This document shows, in pieces, positions 56,203 through 64,000 of a DNA stretch of 64,000 bases (position 1 is the first letter of the stretch; each line of letters opens with the position of its first letter). The translations under genes and the position numbers were made by a program. The stretch is from Desulfuromonas sp. DDH964 (lineage in GTDB: Bacteria; Desulfobacterota; Desulfuromonadia; Desulfuromonadales; DDH964), in contig NZ_CP015080.1 of the NCBI RefSeq assembly GCF_001611275.1, positions 2,666,001 to 2,730,000 on the forward strand, given 5' to 3'. The notes beneath the pieces are model-generated. The model searched no databases and was not told the DNA's origin. It saw only the letters and a list, made by a program, of their open reading frames with translations.

Positions 56203-57022
56203 GCTGGCTTTTCTCCGGGGGGAGTGGCGCATGGGAGCCATGGCGGGTGGCCGCAAGGCGGCGCAGGTGACCGGCCAACAGCTCCAGCTCCCCGCAGCCG
56301 CGCGGGAATTCCCGATCCAAAATACCATTAGAAAGTTTTTCGGTAAAGTCTGTCAAACGCCGGAGCGGAAGAAAGACCTGATGGTTGAGCAAGGCGGCAA
56401 CGCCGCCGACGGTGAGGATCAGCACCATCAGGCTGAAGGCGATCATGCGCAGCTTGAGGGTCGCCAGGGCGGCCTTCTGCGGCGCCTGGTCGAGACCGAT
56501 ATCGAGCATGCCAAGAACCTTGCGCTGGCCCAGGCTTTCATGGCAGGCGCCGCCGATGCACTCCGGCTCATTGTAGACCGGGGCGGTCACTGCCAGGATC
56601 TCGGCGCCGCGGGCATTGACAAAACGGCGCGTCATCTGCGAGAGCTCGGGGTTGGCAATCGGCAGGGGCCCGGAATGACAACCGGCGCACCCTTCGGCGT
56701 TCTTGTCCAGGGTGCGGGCCTCCTCCTCGCTGTGCCCGGAGAACATCACCCGCCCTTCCTTGTTGAAGATCCGTGCGTGCTCGACGCCGGTCTGGCTGGC
56801 GATGTTCTGCAGGATGTTGCGCAGCGTTTCGCGATCGTCGCGCAGCATGGCATAGCGGGTCGACTTGAGTACGGTTCCGGCCAGGGCCGCCGACTGTTCT
56901 GCGGCATGGCTGCTCAGATCGGACTGGACCACGGTATAGAAGAGGATACAGCAGAGGACGACGAATCCGGTGACGGCCAGCGCGACGGGCACAATGGCCC
57001 GGGTACATAGATTCTTCAGCAT
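56126..57022 (-). CDS. Membrane heme-binding sensor-like protein with HAMP region and no output domain
   Basis: 298 residues. Helix 1 (about 10-33), a periplasmic region with heme motifs CAGCH (near residue 111) and CIGGACH (a CX4CH, near residue 155), then helix 2 (about 193-215) and a HAMP-like stretch (LPLRRLTDFTEKL). A chemotaxis or kinase domain would normally follow, but the protein ends with a Pro-rich tail. AGGAGAGG precedes the ATG at 57022. The 91-bp gap before it, after the NrfD gene, contains a hairpin (57071-57101) without a T-run. Confidence 0.8.
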   Translation of the reverse strand: MLKNLCTRAIVPVALAVTGFVVLCCILFYTVVQSDLSSHAAEQSAALAGTVLKSTRYAMLRDDRETLRNILQNIASQTGVEHARIFNKEGRVMFSGHSEEEARTLDKNAEGCAGCHSGPLPIANPELSQMTRRFVNARGAEILAVTAPVYNEPECIGGACHESLGQRKVLGMLDIGLDQAPQKAALATLKLRMIAFSLMVLILTVGGVAALLNHQVFLPLRRLTDFTEKLSNGILDREFPRGCGELELLAGHLRRLAATRHGSHAPLPPEKSQHADTAAPVIEPGPLPAQAGGAGQNQ

Positions 57023-57113
57023 GATTGACCTCTCCTGGCAGAACATCCGCGTTCCGCCCTCGCCGCCCGGCAGCCGGCCCACCCCCACGGTGGACCGGCT
57101 GCACGCCGGCCGG

Positions 57114-58460
57114 TCATTCCGCGTCCGCGACCCGGTAGGCTGCCGAGGGGGCCGGCGCCCCCTGACGGATGCCGTGCGGTTCGGCGACAGGTGCCGTCTC
57201 TGCCGCCAAGGCCTCCAGCCCTTTGAGACGATAGAGAATCGGCAACCGGTAAAGGATGAAGCGGTAGGTGGCGATGTAGATGGCGAAGATGGTGATGCTG
57301 ATCACCAGCTCTTTCCAGTGCGGGATCTCCTGGTAGAGATTCCAGTTGAAGGCGACCAGGGCGGTATTGAGCCGGTTCAGGACCACGCCGATCACCGTGA
57401 CAAAGGCGCCAAGGCGCAGCAGGCCGATCTTCCGGTAGCGGATGCCGCGGGCGAAGAGGATCAGCGGCAGGATCACGCCGAAGGCGATTTCGAAGAGGAA
57501 CCACTGCCCCCAACCGGTCCCGAGGTAGGCCCATTCGTTGTCGTGGGCGACCCCGATCAGCTTGATCACCAGATAGGTCACCAGCCCCATGCTCGCGCCC
57601 TTGGCGAGGGCGATGGTCAGGCGATCGAGGCTCGCCAGAAAGGCCTCCCCGCAACGCCAGGCCATGGTCTTCTTGACGATGGTGCTGACCGCGATCACCA
57701 TGCACAACCCGCCGGGGATCGCCGAGCAGAGGAAGAAGATCCACTGGAAGGAGGAGGAGTACCAGAGCGGGTGGACCTTGCCCGGCGCGTAGGTGAAAAG
57801 GGCGCCGAGGGCCCCCTGGTGCAGGGTCGAGAGGATGATGCCGGAGACGGTCAGGCCGAGGGTGATGCGCCGGATAAAGCGCTTGCCGGCGAGCCAGCCC
57901 ATCCATTCGAAGAAGGAAGAGGAGACCTCGGCGACCTGTACCGTCAGATAGGTGGCCACGTGCCAGCCGACCAGGAAGAGGACCGCGGCCGGGCCGAAGG
58001 CGACGGCCATCGGATAGGGAAGGCGCCAGGGCTGGCCAAGATCGACCATCAGGTAGACGACAGCGAAGAAGTAGCCGAGCAGACCGTTGAGCAGGGCCAG
58101 GCGCTCGATCGGTTCGAAATCGTGGCGACCGAAGATCTCTACCGAGGTACCGAGCATGAAGCCGGAGGCCGAAAGCGGTACCATGGCAAAGAGCCCGAAG
58201 CCGAGGAAGAGCCCCCAGGGATAGTCGTTGGAGCTGTGGGTGACCGATCCGAGACCGAAGATGAAGCGGCTGGCGATGAGGGGCAGGCCGACGGCGAAGA
58301 TCAGGCCGAGGATCCAGTTGAAGGGATTGCGCACCGCCTGGGCCAGGTATTCCCGGAGCGACAGTCCCAGCAGCAGCTTGCTGATCAGCCCTTTGCGGCC
58401 GGAGCCGAGTTCCTGGACCGATTCGGTCGGCGACCAGCCTTTGGTAAGGAGACTTTTCAT
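57114..58460 (-). CDS. NrfD/HybB-type integral membrane quinol dehydrogenase subunit
   Basis: 448 residues with about ten membrane helices. Recognised by SNDYPWGLFLGFGLFAMVPLSASGFMLG near residue 77, and HQGALGALFTYAPGKVHPLWYSS mid-protein. Members pass electrons between menaquinol and the HybA-type iron-sulfur subunit. It overlaps that subunit by 4 bp. With the cytochrome next to it this is a three-part quinol:cytochrome module like Cbc4 (CbcSTU) of Geobacter or the Hyb-type complexes. Confidence 0.92.
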   Translation of the reverse strand: MKSLLTKGWSPTESVQELGSGRKGLISKLLLGLSLREYLAQAVRNPFNWILGLIFAVGLPLIASRFIFGLGSVTHSSNDYPWGLFLGFGLFAMVPLSASGFMLGTSVEIFGRHDFEPIERLALLNGLLGYFFAVVYLMVDLGQPWRLPYPMAVAFGPAAVLFLVGWHVATYLTVQVAEVSSSFFEWMGWLAGKRFIRRITLGLTVSGIILSTLHQGALGALFTYAPGKVHPLWYSSSFQWIFFLCSAIPGGLCMVIAVSTIVKKTMAWRCGEAFLASLDRLTIALAKGASMGLVTYLVIKLIGVAHDNEWAYLGTGWGQWFLFEIAFGVILPLILFARGIRYRKIGLLRLGAFVTVIGVVLNRLNTALVAFNWNLYQEIPHWKELVISITIFAIYIATYRFILYRLPILYRLKGLEALAAETAPVAEPHGIRQGAPAPSAAYRVADAE

Positions 58461-59401
58461 GGTTTCAGATCCTCCTGTTGCGGATGCTCATGGTCTTCAC
58501 CGTGCTCCCCCTTGCGCGAAGCCAGCAGGTGGAAACCGCTGAACAGGGCCGGCCAGATCGCCAGGACCATCGGTACGGTGCTCAAAAAGTCCTTGACATT
58601 GTTGATGATCGGCTCCTTCTGCAGGGTCGTGTTGAAACCGGCCTCCTCGAAGGGAACATTCGACAGGTACATCCAGGCGGTACCACCGACCTCCTTCTCG
58701 CCGTAAATCTGGTCAACATAGCGTCCCGGCTGCATGCGGATCCGCTCCCGGCCGATCTTCAGCAGGTCGTTGCGGTGCCCGAAGGTCAGGGCTTCCTGGG
58801 GGCAGATTTCGACGCAGGCCGGAGGATTGCCGTTCTTCAGCCGGGTCTCGTAGCAGAAGATGCACTTCTTGACCATCGGGTTGAGGACGCTCGAATAGGA
58901 ATAGGCCGGGATATTGAAGGGACAGGCGATCATGCAGTTGCGGCAGCCGACGCAGACCTTCGAATTGTAAATCACCGCCCCTTCCCGGGTCTTGGTGTAG
59001 GCGTTGACGAAGCAGGAGGTCAGGCAGGCCGGCTCATTGCAGTGATTGCACTGGATTTTCCGATAGACCGGCTTTTGGTCCCCTTCCGGCTGGTAGCGAT
59101 TGACGACGGTCAGGTGATTTTCATCGGTGCGCCGTTTCTGGGTACCACCGTGAAAGGTCTGATCGAAGACCGACTGGTCATCGAAGGGCTCCTGCGGGGC
59201 GGGAAGATTCTGTTCCCGGTTGCAGGCGGCCTCGCAGCTGCGGCAGCCGATGCAACGGGTCAGGTCGACCAACACCCCCATGCCATCGGGATAGCCCTCG
59301 AAACTCCCCGCCCCCAGGGCCTTGCGGGCCGGCGCCAGGGTTACGGCTGCGCCGCCGGCGAGGCTGGCCGCGAGAAAACGTCTGCGACTTATCTTCGTCA
59401 T
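58457..59401 (-). CDS. HybA-type periplasmic ferredoxin with Tat signal
   Basis: 314 residues. Twin-arginine signal SRRRFLAASLAGGAA. Four cluster motifs: CIGCRSCEAACN, CNHCNEPACLTSC, CVGCRNCMIACP, and CIFCYETR...CVEICP. A C-terminal membrane helix (VPMVLAIWPALFSGFHLL) anchors it. Carries electrons between NrfD and the cytochrome. The ATG at 59401 follows AAGGAGATG. Confidence 0.94.
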   Translation of the reverse strand: MTKISRRRFLAASLAGGAAVTLAPARKALGAGSFEGYPDGMGVLVDLTRCIGCRSCEAACNREQNLPAPQEPFDDQSVFDQTFHGGTQKRRTDENHLTVVNRYQPEGDQKPVYRKIQCNHCNEPACLTSCFVNAYTKTREGAVIYNSKVCVGCRNCMIACPFNIPAYSYSSVLNPMVKKCIFCYETRLKNGNPPACVEICPQEALTFGHRNDLLKIGRERIRMQPGRYVDQIYGEKEVGGTAWMYLSNVPFEEAGFNTTLQKEPIINNVKDFLSTVPMVLAIWPALFSGFHLLASRKGEHGEDHEHPQQEDLKP

Positions 59402-59452
59402 GATCTCATCTCCTTGAGTCCCGAAATGGACGAACACGGCTTGGTCAGCGCA

Positions 59453-59980
59453 TCAGTGGCCCGAACCGCCGGCCGGTGCCATGGGCGGCGCGTAGTTCCC
59501 CGCATGGTAAAAGGCATCCCCCGCATCGGTCCGGGCGTGACAATCTTCGCACCCCCGGGGTCCCCCCATCTCCTCATGACACCCCATGCAGGAGAGGTGA
59601 TAGGCCGCCTGCAGCCCGACCTTGTCGGCGTGGTAGAGGTTGATGTTCTCCCCCTTGCGCCGCAGTGCCTCGGCCGAAAAGGGCCGGGCCAGGTGGCAGC
59701 CCTGGCAGGAGACGGTGGCCGCCGGTTGGCCGGCGGCATGACAGCCGCCACACTGCGGGGCCTGGGGGGCGCTGCCGGTGGTGTGGTGGTGACAGGTCGC
59801 GCAGTCTTCGGCGACCGATTCATGCATGGCGTGATCGAAGACGACCTCCCCGTAGAGGGCGGACATGGCATCGATTGTCACGCTGTCGGGCCCTTCCCCG
59901 GCCCGGGCCGGGGAAGCCGGCAAACTCGACAGGGCCAGGGCGGTGAGGGCAACAAGCAGGCAGATCCTGAGAAGAAGCAT
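59453..59980 (-). CDS. Periplasmic pentaheme cytochrome c (class III/c7-like)
   Basis: 175 residues. Signal peptide about 1-27. Five CxxCH motifs in order: CATCH, CGGCH, CQGCH, CMGCH, CEDCH, with extra histidines (VVFDHAMHES, CHHH) for bis-His ligation. Likely the electron exit or entry point of the NrfD/HybA module. GGAGG precedes the ATG at 59980. Confidence 0.92.
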   Translation of the reverse strand: MLLLRICLLVALTALALSSLPASPARAGEGPDSVTIDAMSALYGEVVFDHAMHESVAEDCATCHHHTTGSAPQAPQCGGCHAAGQPAATVSCQGCHLARPFSAEALRRKGENINLYHADKVGLQAAYHLSCMGCHEEMGGPRGCEDCHARTDAGDAFYHAGNYAPPMAPAGGSGH

Positions 59981-60012
59981 GGGTAATTCCTCCTTGATGG
60001 TCCGCATCACGG

Positions 60013-60198
60013 TCAATGGCCGTCCTTCCGGGAAGCGTCATCGTGATGGATGTAGCGATAGAACATCGGGAACGAGATGAAGAACGCCACGCAGATCAGG
60101 TACTCCACTCCCTTGATGTACTGGTAGAAGTCGACCAGGGTGAAGACCGACTGTACCTCACCGATGGACTGGAAGAAGTTTTGCAGCATCTCAATCAT
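60013..60198 (-). CDS. Small single-helix membrane protein
   Basis: 61 residues with one hydrophobic segment (about 31-48, VEYLICVAFFISFPMFYRY) and a polar C-terminal tail (HHDDASRKDGH). AAGGAG at good spacing before ATG. It lies within the cytochrome module operon and is probably an accessory subunit. No family recognised. Confidence 0.8.
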   Translation of the reverse strand: MIEMLQNFFQSIGEVQSVFTLVDFYQYIKGVEYLICVAFFISFPMFYRYIHHDDASRKDGH

Positions 60199-60242
60199 GG
60201 GTTATCTCCTTGAGCCGGTCCGCGTCACGGACCGGATGTCGG

Positions 60243-60485
60243 CTAATGGGCTTTCACGCGTTCCTTCTCTTCCGCCGTGGCACTCCCCTTGAAGATTCCC
60301 TTGGCCCAGCCGAAGAGGAGCATCAGGGAGGGCAACAGCTGCGCCACCAGGATCAGGGCGCAAAAGGCGAGGAACCCGATTACCAGCCAGCCGCTGCGGT
60401 AGGTCTGGGCGGTATCGACCGCAAAAGCCGGAACTGCGACGAGCAATGAAACCAGCGCTGGCGTTCCTTTCCAAAGTTCTTTCAT
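60243..60485 (-). CDS. Small membrane protein, paralogue of the protein at 60980-61222
   Basis: 80 residues: signal-like N terminus, then one long helix (VIGFLAFCALILVAQLLPSL) and an amphipathic charged C terminus. The region with AQLLPSLMLLF aligns with FQLVPSIVVFY in the protein encoded at 60980. AAGGAGAC precedes the ATG. Probably a subunit of the same membrane complex. Confidence 0.8.
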   Translation of the reverse strand: MKELWKGTPALVSLLVAVPAFAVDTAQTYRSGWLVIGFLAFCALILVAQLLPSLMLLFGWAKGIFKGSATAEEKERVKAH

Positions 60486-60551
60486 GACTGTCTCCTTTTC
60501 GGGTCTGATGGTTTAACACTCCGGCCTGCCCTTAGGGCAATGGCCAGTCGA

Positions 60552-60932
60552 TTACTGCTGGAGCAGGCTGGCAAAGGCGCAGCTGACGGCCTGGCGGATC
60601 TCCTCACTGTCTTCCGGCTGCACCGGCTTGAGCGCGTGGTAAAAGATCCCTTCCCGGCGCAGGCGCCGGACCAGGGGGAGAGACAATTCTCCCGTCACCA
60701 GGATCACCGACAGTTTGCGATTGCAACGCTTGAGCAACGGGATCAGGTCCGCGGCCCGTACTTCATCGAACTGGCTGCTGAGGATCACCACCTGCGCCGT
60801 ATTCTTGAGCACATCATGGAGGGCGCTGGCTGCTGAATCGGTGACCGTCACGTGGTAGCCCGCTTCAATGAAGAGATTTGCCATCCGCTTCCTCGACTCC
60901 AGATCTTCTTCGGCAATGAGTAGTCCGCGCAT
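60552..60932 (-). CDS. Degenerate response-regulator receiver protein
   Basis: 126 residues, a single REC domain (LLIAEEDLESRKRMANLFIEAGY at the acidic start, SVILVTGE and FYHALKPVQ with the conserved Lys). The phosphoacceptor aspartate is absent: the strand-3 segment reads VVILSSQFDE, with serine where Asp should be. It may bind a partner constitutively. A GTG one codon earlier is an alternative start. Confidence 0.8.
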   Translation of the reverse strand: MRGLLIAEEDLESRKRMANLFIEAGYHVTVTDSAASALHDVLKNTAQVVILSSQFDEVRAADLIPLLKRCNRKLSVILVTGELSLPLVRRLRREGIFYHALKPVQPEDSEEIRQAVSCAFASLLQQ

Positions 60933-60979
60933 CACATGCGCCTCCCTGGCTGCCGTGCATGATTCCCTGCGGGACCCGG

Positions 60980-61222
60980 CTACTTCGCCTCGTCCTGCTT
61001 GACAACCGTCGTGGCCGTGGTCTGCCGGGGAGCGAAGAGCTCCTTGATGACCGAGTAGAAGACCACGATGCTCGGCACCAGTTGGAAAACGATGATGACC
61101 GCAACGAAGCCGAGAAAGAGAGCGACCAGGAACCCGCCGCCGCCAGCTTCCGCGCCGCCGGCCGCCAACGCGGTACCGGCCACTCCAAACATCAACATCC
61201 CCTGCAATACAAGTCGTTTCAT
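60980..61222 (-). CDS. Small membrane protein (first gene of the quinol-cytochrome operon)
   Basis: 80 residues: cleavable-looking N terminus (MKRLVLQGMLMFGVAGTALAAGG), then a helix FLVALFLGFVAVIIVFQLVPS and a basic tail. Paralogue of the protein at 60243. AAAGGAGAAA precedes the ATG. It lies 36 nt after the predicted start of the sigma-54 promoter at 61270. Confidence 0.8.
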   Translation of the reverse strand: MKRLVLQGMLMFGVAGTALAAGGAEAGGGGFLVALFLGFVAVIIVFQLVPSIVVFYSVIKELFAPRQTTATTVVKQDEAK

Positions 61223-61269
61223 GGCTTTCTCCTTTCCCCGTAGGGGTGTGAACCGTTGCCCTGTGCTTG

Positions 61270-61285
61270 TGCAGTCGCCGTGCCC
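61270..61285 (-). promoter_or_regulatory. Sigma-54 promoter for the quinol-cytochrome operon
   Basis: Minus strand GGGCAC-N5-CTGCA, one mismatch in each of the -24 and -12 boxes, with correct spacing. Start predicted near 61258, just before the gene starting at 61222. Confidence 0.65.
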
Positions 61286-61381
61286 AAATTAAATTATTTT
61301 TATTATAATTTTTAAGTTATTGAATTTATTGAGATTTACCTCGGGAGAAACGGGGATTCCGCGACTTCTTCGGGGGCTGGC

Positions 61382-61498
61382 TGTATAGCGGAAACATTCA
61401 TCAGAATCGGGCGCCGAGGCCGAAATCTCCGGGATATCGACGTAGGTACCTGAAATTGAAGGATTTCTACTGGAAGGGCGGGATGTACAGCGGGAACA
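61382..61498. promoter_or_regulatory. Two 15-bp upstream repeats, candidate response-regulator sites
   Basis: TGTATAGCGGAAACA (61382-61396) and TGTACAGCGGGAACA (61484-61498) share 12 of 15 positions and are imperfect palindromes (TGTwy-AGCGG-rAACA). They lie about 110 and 210 bp upstream of the sigma-54 promoter at 61270-61285. With that promoter this explains most of the 379-bp gap 61223-61601; the rest is AT-rich. Confidence 0.6.
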
Positions 61499-61601
61499 TA
61501 CAGGTGGATATATTATGAATATCTCCCGATATTTAACTTGACGCTGAGGGATGATTTGAGGATTATTGTGAGGATTTGTTAATTTATTGGGAGATGTTCT
61601 G

Positions 61602-63021
61602 ATGAGCCAAGCACAGATCCTGGTGATTGACGACGACGAAGTGATCCGCGGGGCTGCGCCGGGTCCTGGAATCGCGCGGCTATGCCGTCGCCACCTCCCC
61701 CAGCGGCATCCTCGGCCTCGAACGCATGGGCCAGCGGGACTTTTCCCTGGTGATAACCGATCTCAAGATGCCGGGCATGAGCGGTCTCGAGGTGCTGCGG
61801 CAGATCCGGATTCTCCATCCGGGGATGCCGATCATCATGATTACCGGCTACTCGACGGTGGAAACCGCGGTGGAGGCAATGAAGAATGGCGCCACCGATT
61901 TCATCGCCAAACCCTTTCTCCCGGATGAAATCTGCGAAAAGGTCCGCAACGCCCTCGACCTGAAACCCCTCCTCGTCGACGACCTCTACCTGCAGCGGAT
62001 GCTGGAGGAGAACCAGGGCTTCGATTCCTTCATTGGTGCCAGCAAGGAGATGCAGCGCGTCTACCGGCGCATCATGCAGGTCGCCCCCGCCGACAGCACC
62101 GTTCTGGTGACAGGGGAGAGCGGCACCGGCAAGGAACTGGTCGCCCGCGCCATCCACAACAACAGTTCGCGGCGCAACGCTCCTTTCGTCGCCGTCGACT
62201 GCACCTCCCTGGCGGAGAACCTTCTCGAGAGCGAACTCTTCGGCCACACCAAGGGCTCCTTCACCGGCGCCATCCAGACCAAGACCGGCCTGTTCAAGGT
62301 CGCCGATACCGGGACCCTCTTCCTCGACGAAATCGCCAACATCAGCCTGACGACCCAGGCCAAGCTGCTGCGGGTGTTGCAGGAGCGGGAGGTGCTGCCA
62401 ATCGGCGGTACCCAACCCCTCCCCATCGATATCCGCCTGGTGGCGGCGACCAATGCCAACCTGCAGGAACTGGTCGCCAACGGCCGCTTCCGCGAAGACC
62501 TCATTTTCCGGCTCAACATCATCCCTATCGAGCTGCCGCCGCTGCGGGAACGCAAGGGGGACCTGCGGCTCCTGGTCGGCCACTTCCTGACCCGCTATGC
62601 CCAGGAGATCGGCAAGGAGATCCGGGGCGTCGCGCCCGATGCCATGGCGCTGCTGGAGAACTATCCGTTTCCGGGGAACGTGCGGGAATTGGAGAACCTC
62701 ATCGAGCGGGCGGTGGTCCTGGCGGAAGGCAACCTGATCCAGCGGGTCGACCTGGAGCTCCAGGTCCCCGGCGGCGAGGATCACTCCTGGGAGGCGGTCG
62801 TGCCGCAGACCATGGACGAGCTGAAGGAACGCAAACGGCTGCTGCGGGAGCAGGCGGTGGAGACGATCGAGCGGGCTTTCGTTCTCGACGCCATGCGCCG
62901 CAACGATTGGAACGTGACGCGGGCGGCGGAGGAAGTCGGCATGCTGCGGCCCAACTTCCACGCCCTGCTCAAAAAGCAGGGGCTCTCCGCCCGCAACCGG
63001 CCGAGCGGCATCGACGACTGA
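61602..63021 (+). pseudogene. NtrC-type sigma-54 response regulator with +1 frameshift in the receiver
   Basis: From ATG 61602 the frame reads MSQAQILVIDDDEVIRG, then shifts. If one G of the GGGG at 61650-61653 is removed, the protein continues as GLRRVLESRGYAVAT and on to the stop: a 472-residue regulator. Receiver (phospho-Asp in VITDLKMPGMSG), AAA+ domain with GSFTGA (Ala replaced by Ser in GAFTGA), and Fis HTH. As written only residues 1-17 are in frame at the N terminus; an internal start at 61726 would give a receiver-truncated protein. A sequencing error is possible. Confidence 0.85.
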
Positions 63022-63034
63022 AGGTGTGTCGCGG

Positions 63035-64000
63035 CTAGGCCGGCAGGGGCCCTCTGCTCTCCGGTAGCGCCATTACCCCGGGCGTATCGGCCCGGGCCCT
63101 GAACACCGCCTCCGGCGCATCGACCGGCAGAGTGATGGTAAAGGTCGTCCCGGCGCCGAGGGAACTTTCCACATCGATCGTCCCGCCATGGTTCTCCACG
63201 ATACCGTAGGAGACCGACAGTCCCAACCCCGTCCCGCTCTCCTTCTTGGTCGTGAAGAAAGGATCGAAGATCCGCTTCAGATCCTGCTCGGCGATGCCGC
63301 AGCCACTGTCACGTACCCGGACCAGCACCTCCCCTCCCGTCCCGGCAAGAACGGTTTCCAGCATCAGGGTGCCACCATCCGGCATCGCCTGGGCGGCGTT
63401 GAGGAGGATATTCATGAAGACCTGACTGATCTGGTTGGCATCGACATGGAGCTGCGGCAGCAGCGCCGTGTAGTTACGGGTGATGCAGATATTCTGGAAG
63501 GTCGCCTGATTTTCCAGCAACCGCAGGGTATGGTCGAGGAGATGATTGATCGATGCGGTGGTCTTGTCGGGCGGTGCCTCCCGGGAGAACTCCAGCAGTC
63601 GCCGAACGATCCCGGAGCAACGCTGGGTCTCGCGGTAGATGACGCTCAGGTCGTCCCGCAGCGCCTGGGGGAGGCTGTGGTTCTCCAGCGTCAGGGAGGA
63701 GAAGACCATGATCCCGGTGAGAGGGTTGTTGATCTCGTGGGCGATACCGGCGACCAGTTCCCCCAGGGACGCCAGCTTTTCCGAACGCACCAGGCGCTTC
63801 TGGATATCCTGAACCTGACGGGTACGCTCCTCGACCTTGCTCTCGAGGGAGGCCGCCAACTCCCGCAGCTCCCCCTGGACCCGCCGCAGGTTACCGGTCA
63901 TTTCGTTGAACGCCTCTTCCAGTTCGCCCAGCTCGTCCTTGGCCAGTCTCTCGATCCGGCCCTCCAGGTCGCCCTGCGCCAGCCGCCGGGTATGGGCCAG
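63035..64000 (-). CDS. Histidine kinase, C-terminal part (continues past the window end)
   Basis: The frame stays open from 63035 to the right edge. It shows the end of a HAMP domain (LAKDELGELEEAFNEM), a coiled linker, the HisKA dimer with phospho-His in AGIAHEINNPLTG, and an HATPase with NILLNAAQAMPDGG, DSGCGI and GTGLGLSVSYGIV. Family and direction suggest it is the partner of the adjacent response regulator. The true N terminus is outside the window. Confidence 0.92.
   Translation of the reverse strand: MAHTRRLAQGDLEGRIERLAKDELGELEEAFNEMTGNLRRVQGELRELAASLESKVEERTRQVQDIQKRLVRSEKLASLGELVAGIAHEINNPLTGIMVFSSLTLENHSLPQALRDDLSVIYRETQRCSGIVRRLLEFSREAPPDKTTASINHLLDHTLRLLENQATFQNICITRNYTALLPQLHVDANQISQVFMNILLNAAQAMPDGGTLMLETVLAGTGGEVLVRVRDSGCGIAEQDLKRIFDPFFTTKKESGTGLGLSVSYGIVENHGGTIDVESSLGAGTTFTITLPVDAPEAVFRARADTPGVMALPESRGPLPA

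Noticed and set aside
61640..61660. Programmed frameshifting or selenocysteine to explain the broken response regulator
   Set aside because: There is no in-frame TGA at the break and no slippery heptamer with a downstream structure. A simple extra G in a G-run explains the break.

Overview
The window is a GC-rich chromosomal segment from an anaerobic or facultative respiratory bacterium, most likely in the Desulfuromonadia (Geobacter/Desulfuromonas group). The inference rests on multiheme c-type cytochromes, NrfD/HybA-type quinol modules, abundant sigma-54 regulation, cyclic-di-GMP signalling (a GEMM-I riboswitch, a GGDEF protein, an HD-GYP protein), a selenoprotein and a respiratory nitrate reductase operon. 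No rRNA, tRNA or CRISPR array was seen. Apart from one IS630 copy and some dispersed intergenic repeats, it reads as ordinary chromosome.

Layout. 1-2.4 kb: a c-di-GMP riboswitch with a small secreted protein, a peroxiredoxin and XerC. 2.5-5.4 kb: lipase-like hydrolase, YjbQ, a DUF362-ferredoxin protein, and a small ArsC-like selenoprotein whose Sec codon is an in-frame TGA followed by a SECIS-like hairpin. 5.6-9.9 kb: methionine/one-carbon genes (homocysteine methyltransferase and the rest of MetH as two genes, rubredoxin, MetF). 10-13.8 kb: a predicted copper-uptake locus (DeoR-type regulator with a Cys-rich NosL-like domain, TonB, and an OprC-like receptor with CxxxM and HxM motifs). 13.8-16.8 kb: HicAB and an HD-GYP protein. 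16.9-22.8 kb: transketolase, ROK kinase, and a PiT phosphate transporter behind a Pho-box-like direct repeat. 22.8-35.5 kb: zinc-ribbon and SPFH proteins, a deaminase, IS630, nicotinamidase, thioesterase, GGDEF protein, RlmKL, PHP phosphoesterase, GxxExxY protein and Tex.

35.5-48.3 kb is the nitrate/NO region. An RIC-type di-iron repair protein and a DUF6448 protein are transcribed rightward from an FNR-type promoter. The long leftward operon (diheme cytochrome, narGHJI, two NarK transporters, a PAS protein) has a second FNR-type promoter with exactly the same geometry: box, 22 bp, -10.

48.4-55.7 kb: two oppDF-type ATPases, then a sigma-54 activator whose sensory half is a ferredoxin plus [FeFe]-hydrogenase-like module. 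A 16-bp palindrome occurs upstream of this gene and again about 170 bp upstream of a near-consensus sigma-54 promoter. That promoter is followed within 110 bp by a terminator, giving a candidate sigma-54-driven small RNA ahead of ptsP.

55.7-64 kb: a quinol-cytochrome module (NrfD, HybA, pentaheme cytochrome, small membrane proteins, degenerate receiver) behind a sigma-54 promoter with two 15-bp upstream repeats. It is divergent from an NtrC-type response regulator that carries a +1 frameshift in its receiver, and next to its presumed histidine kinase, which runs off the window.
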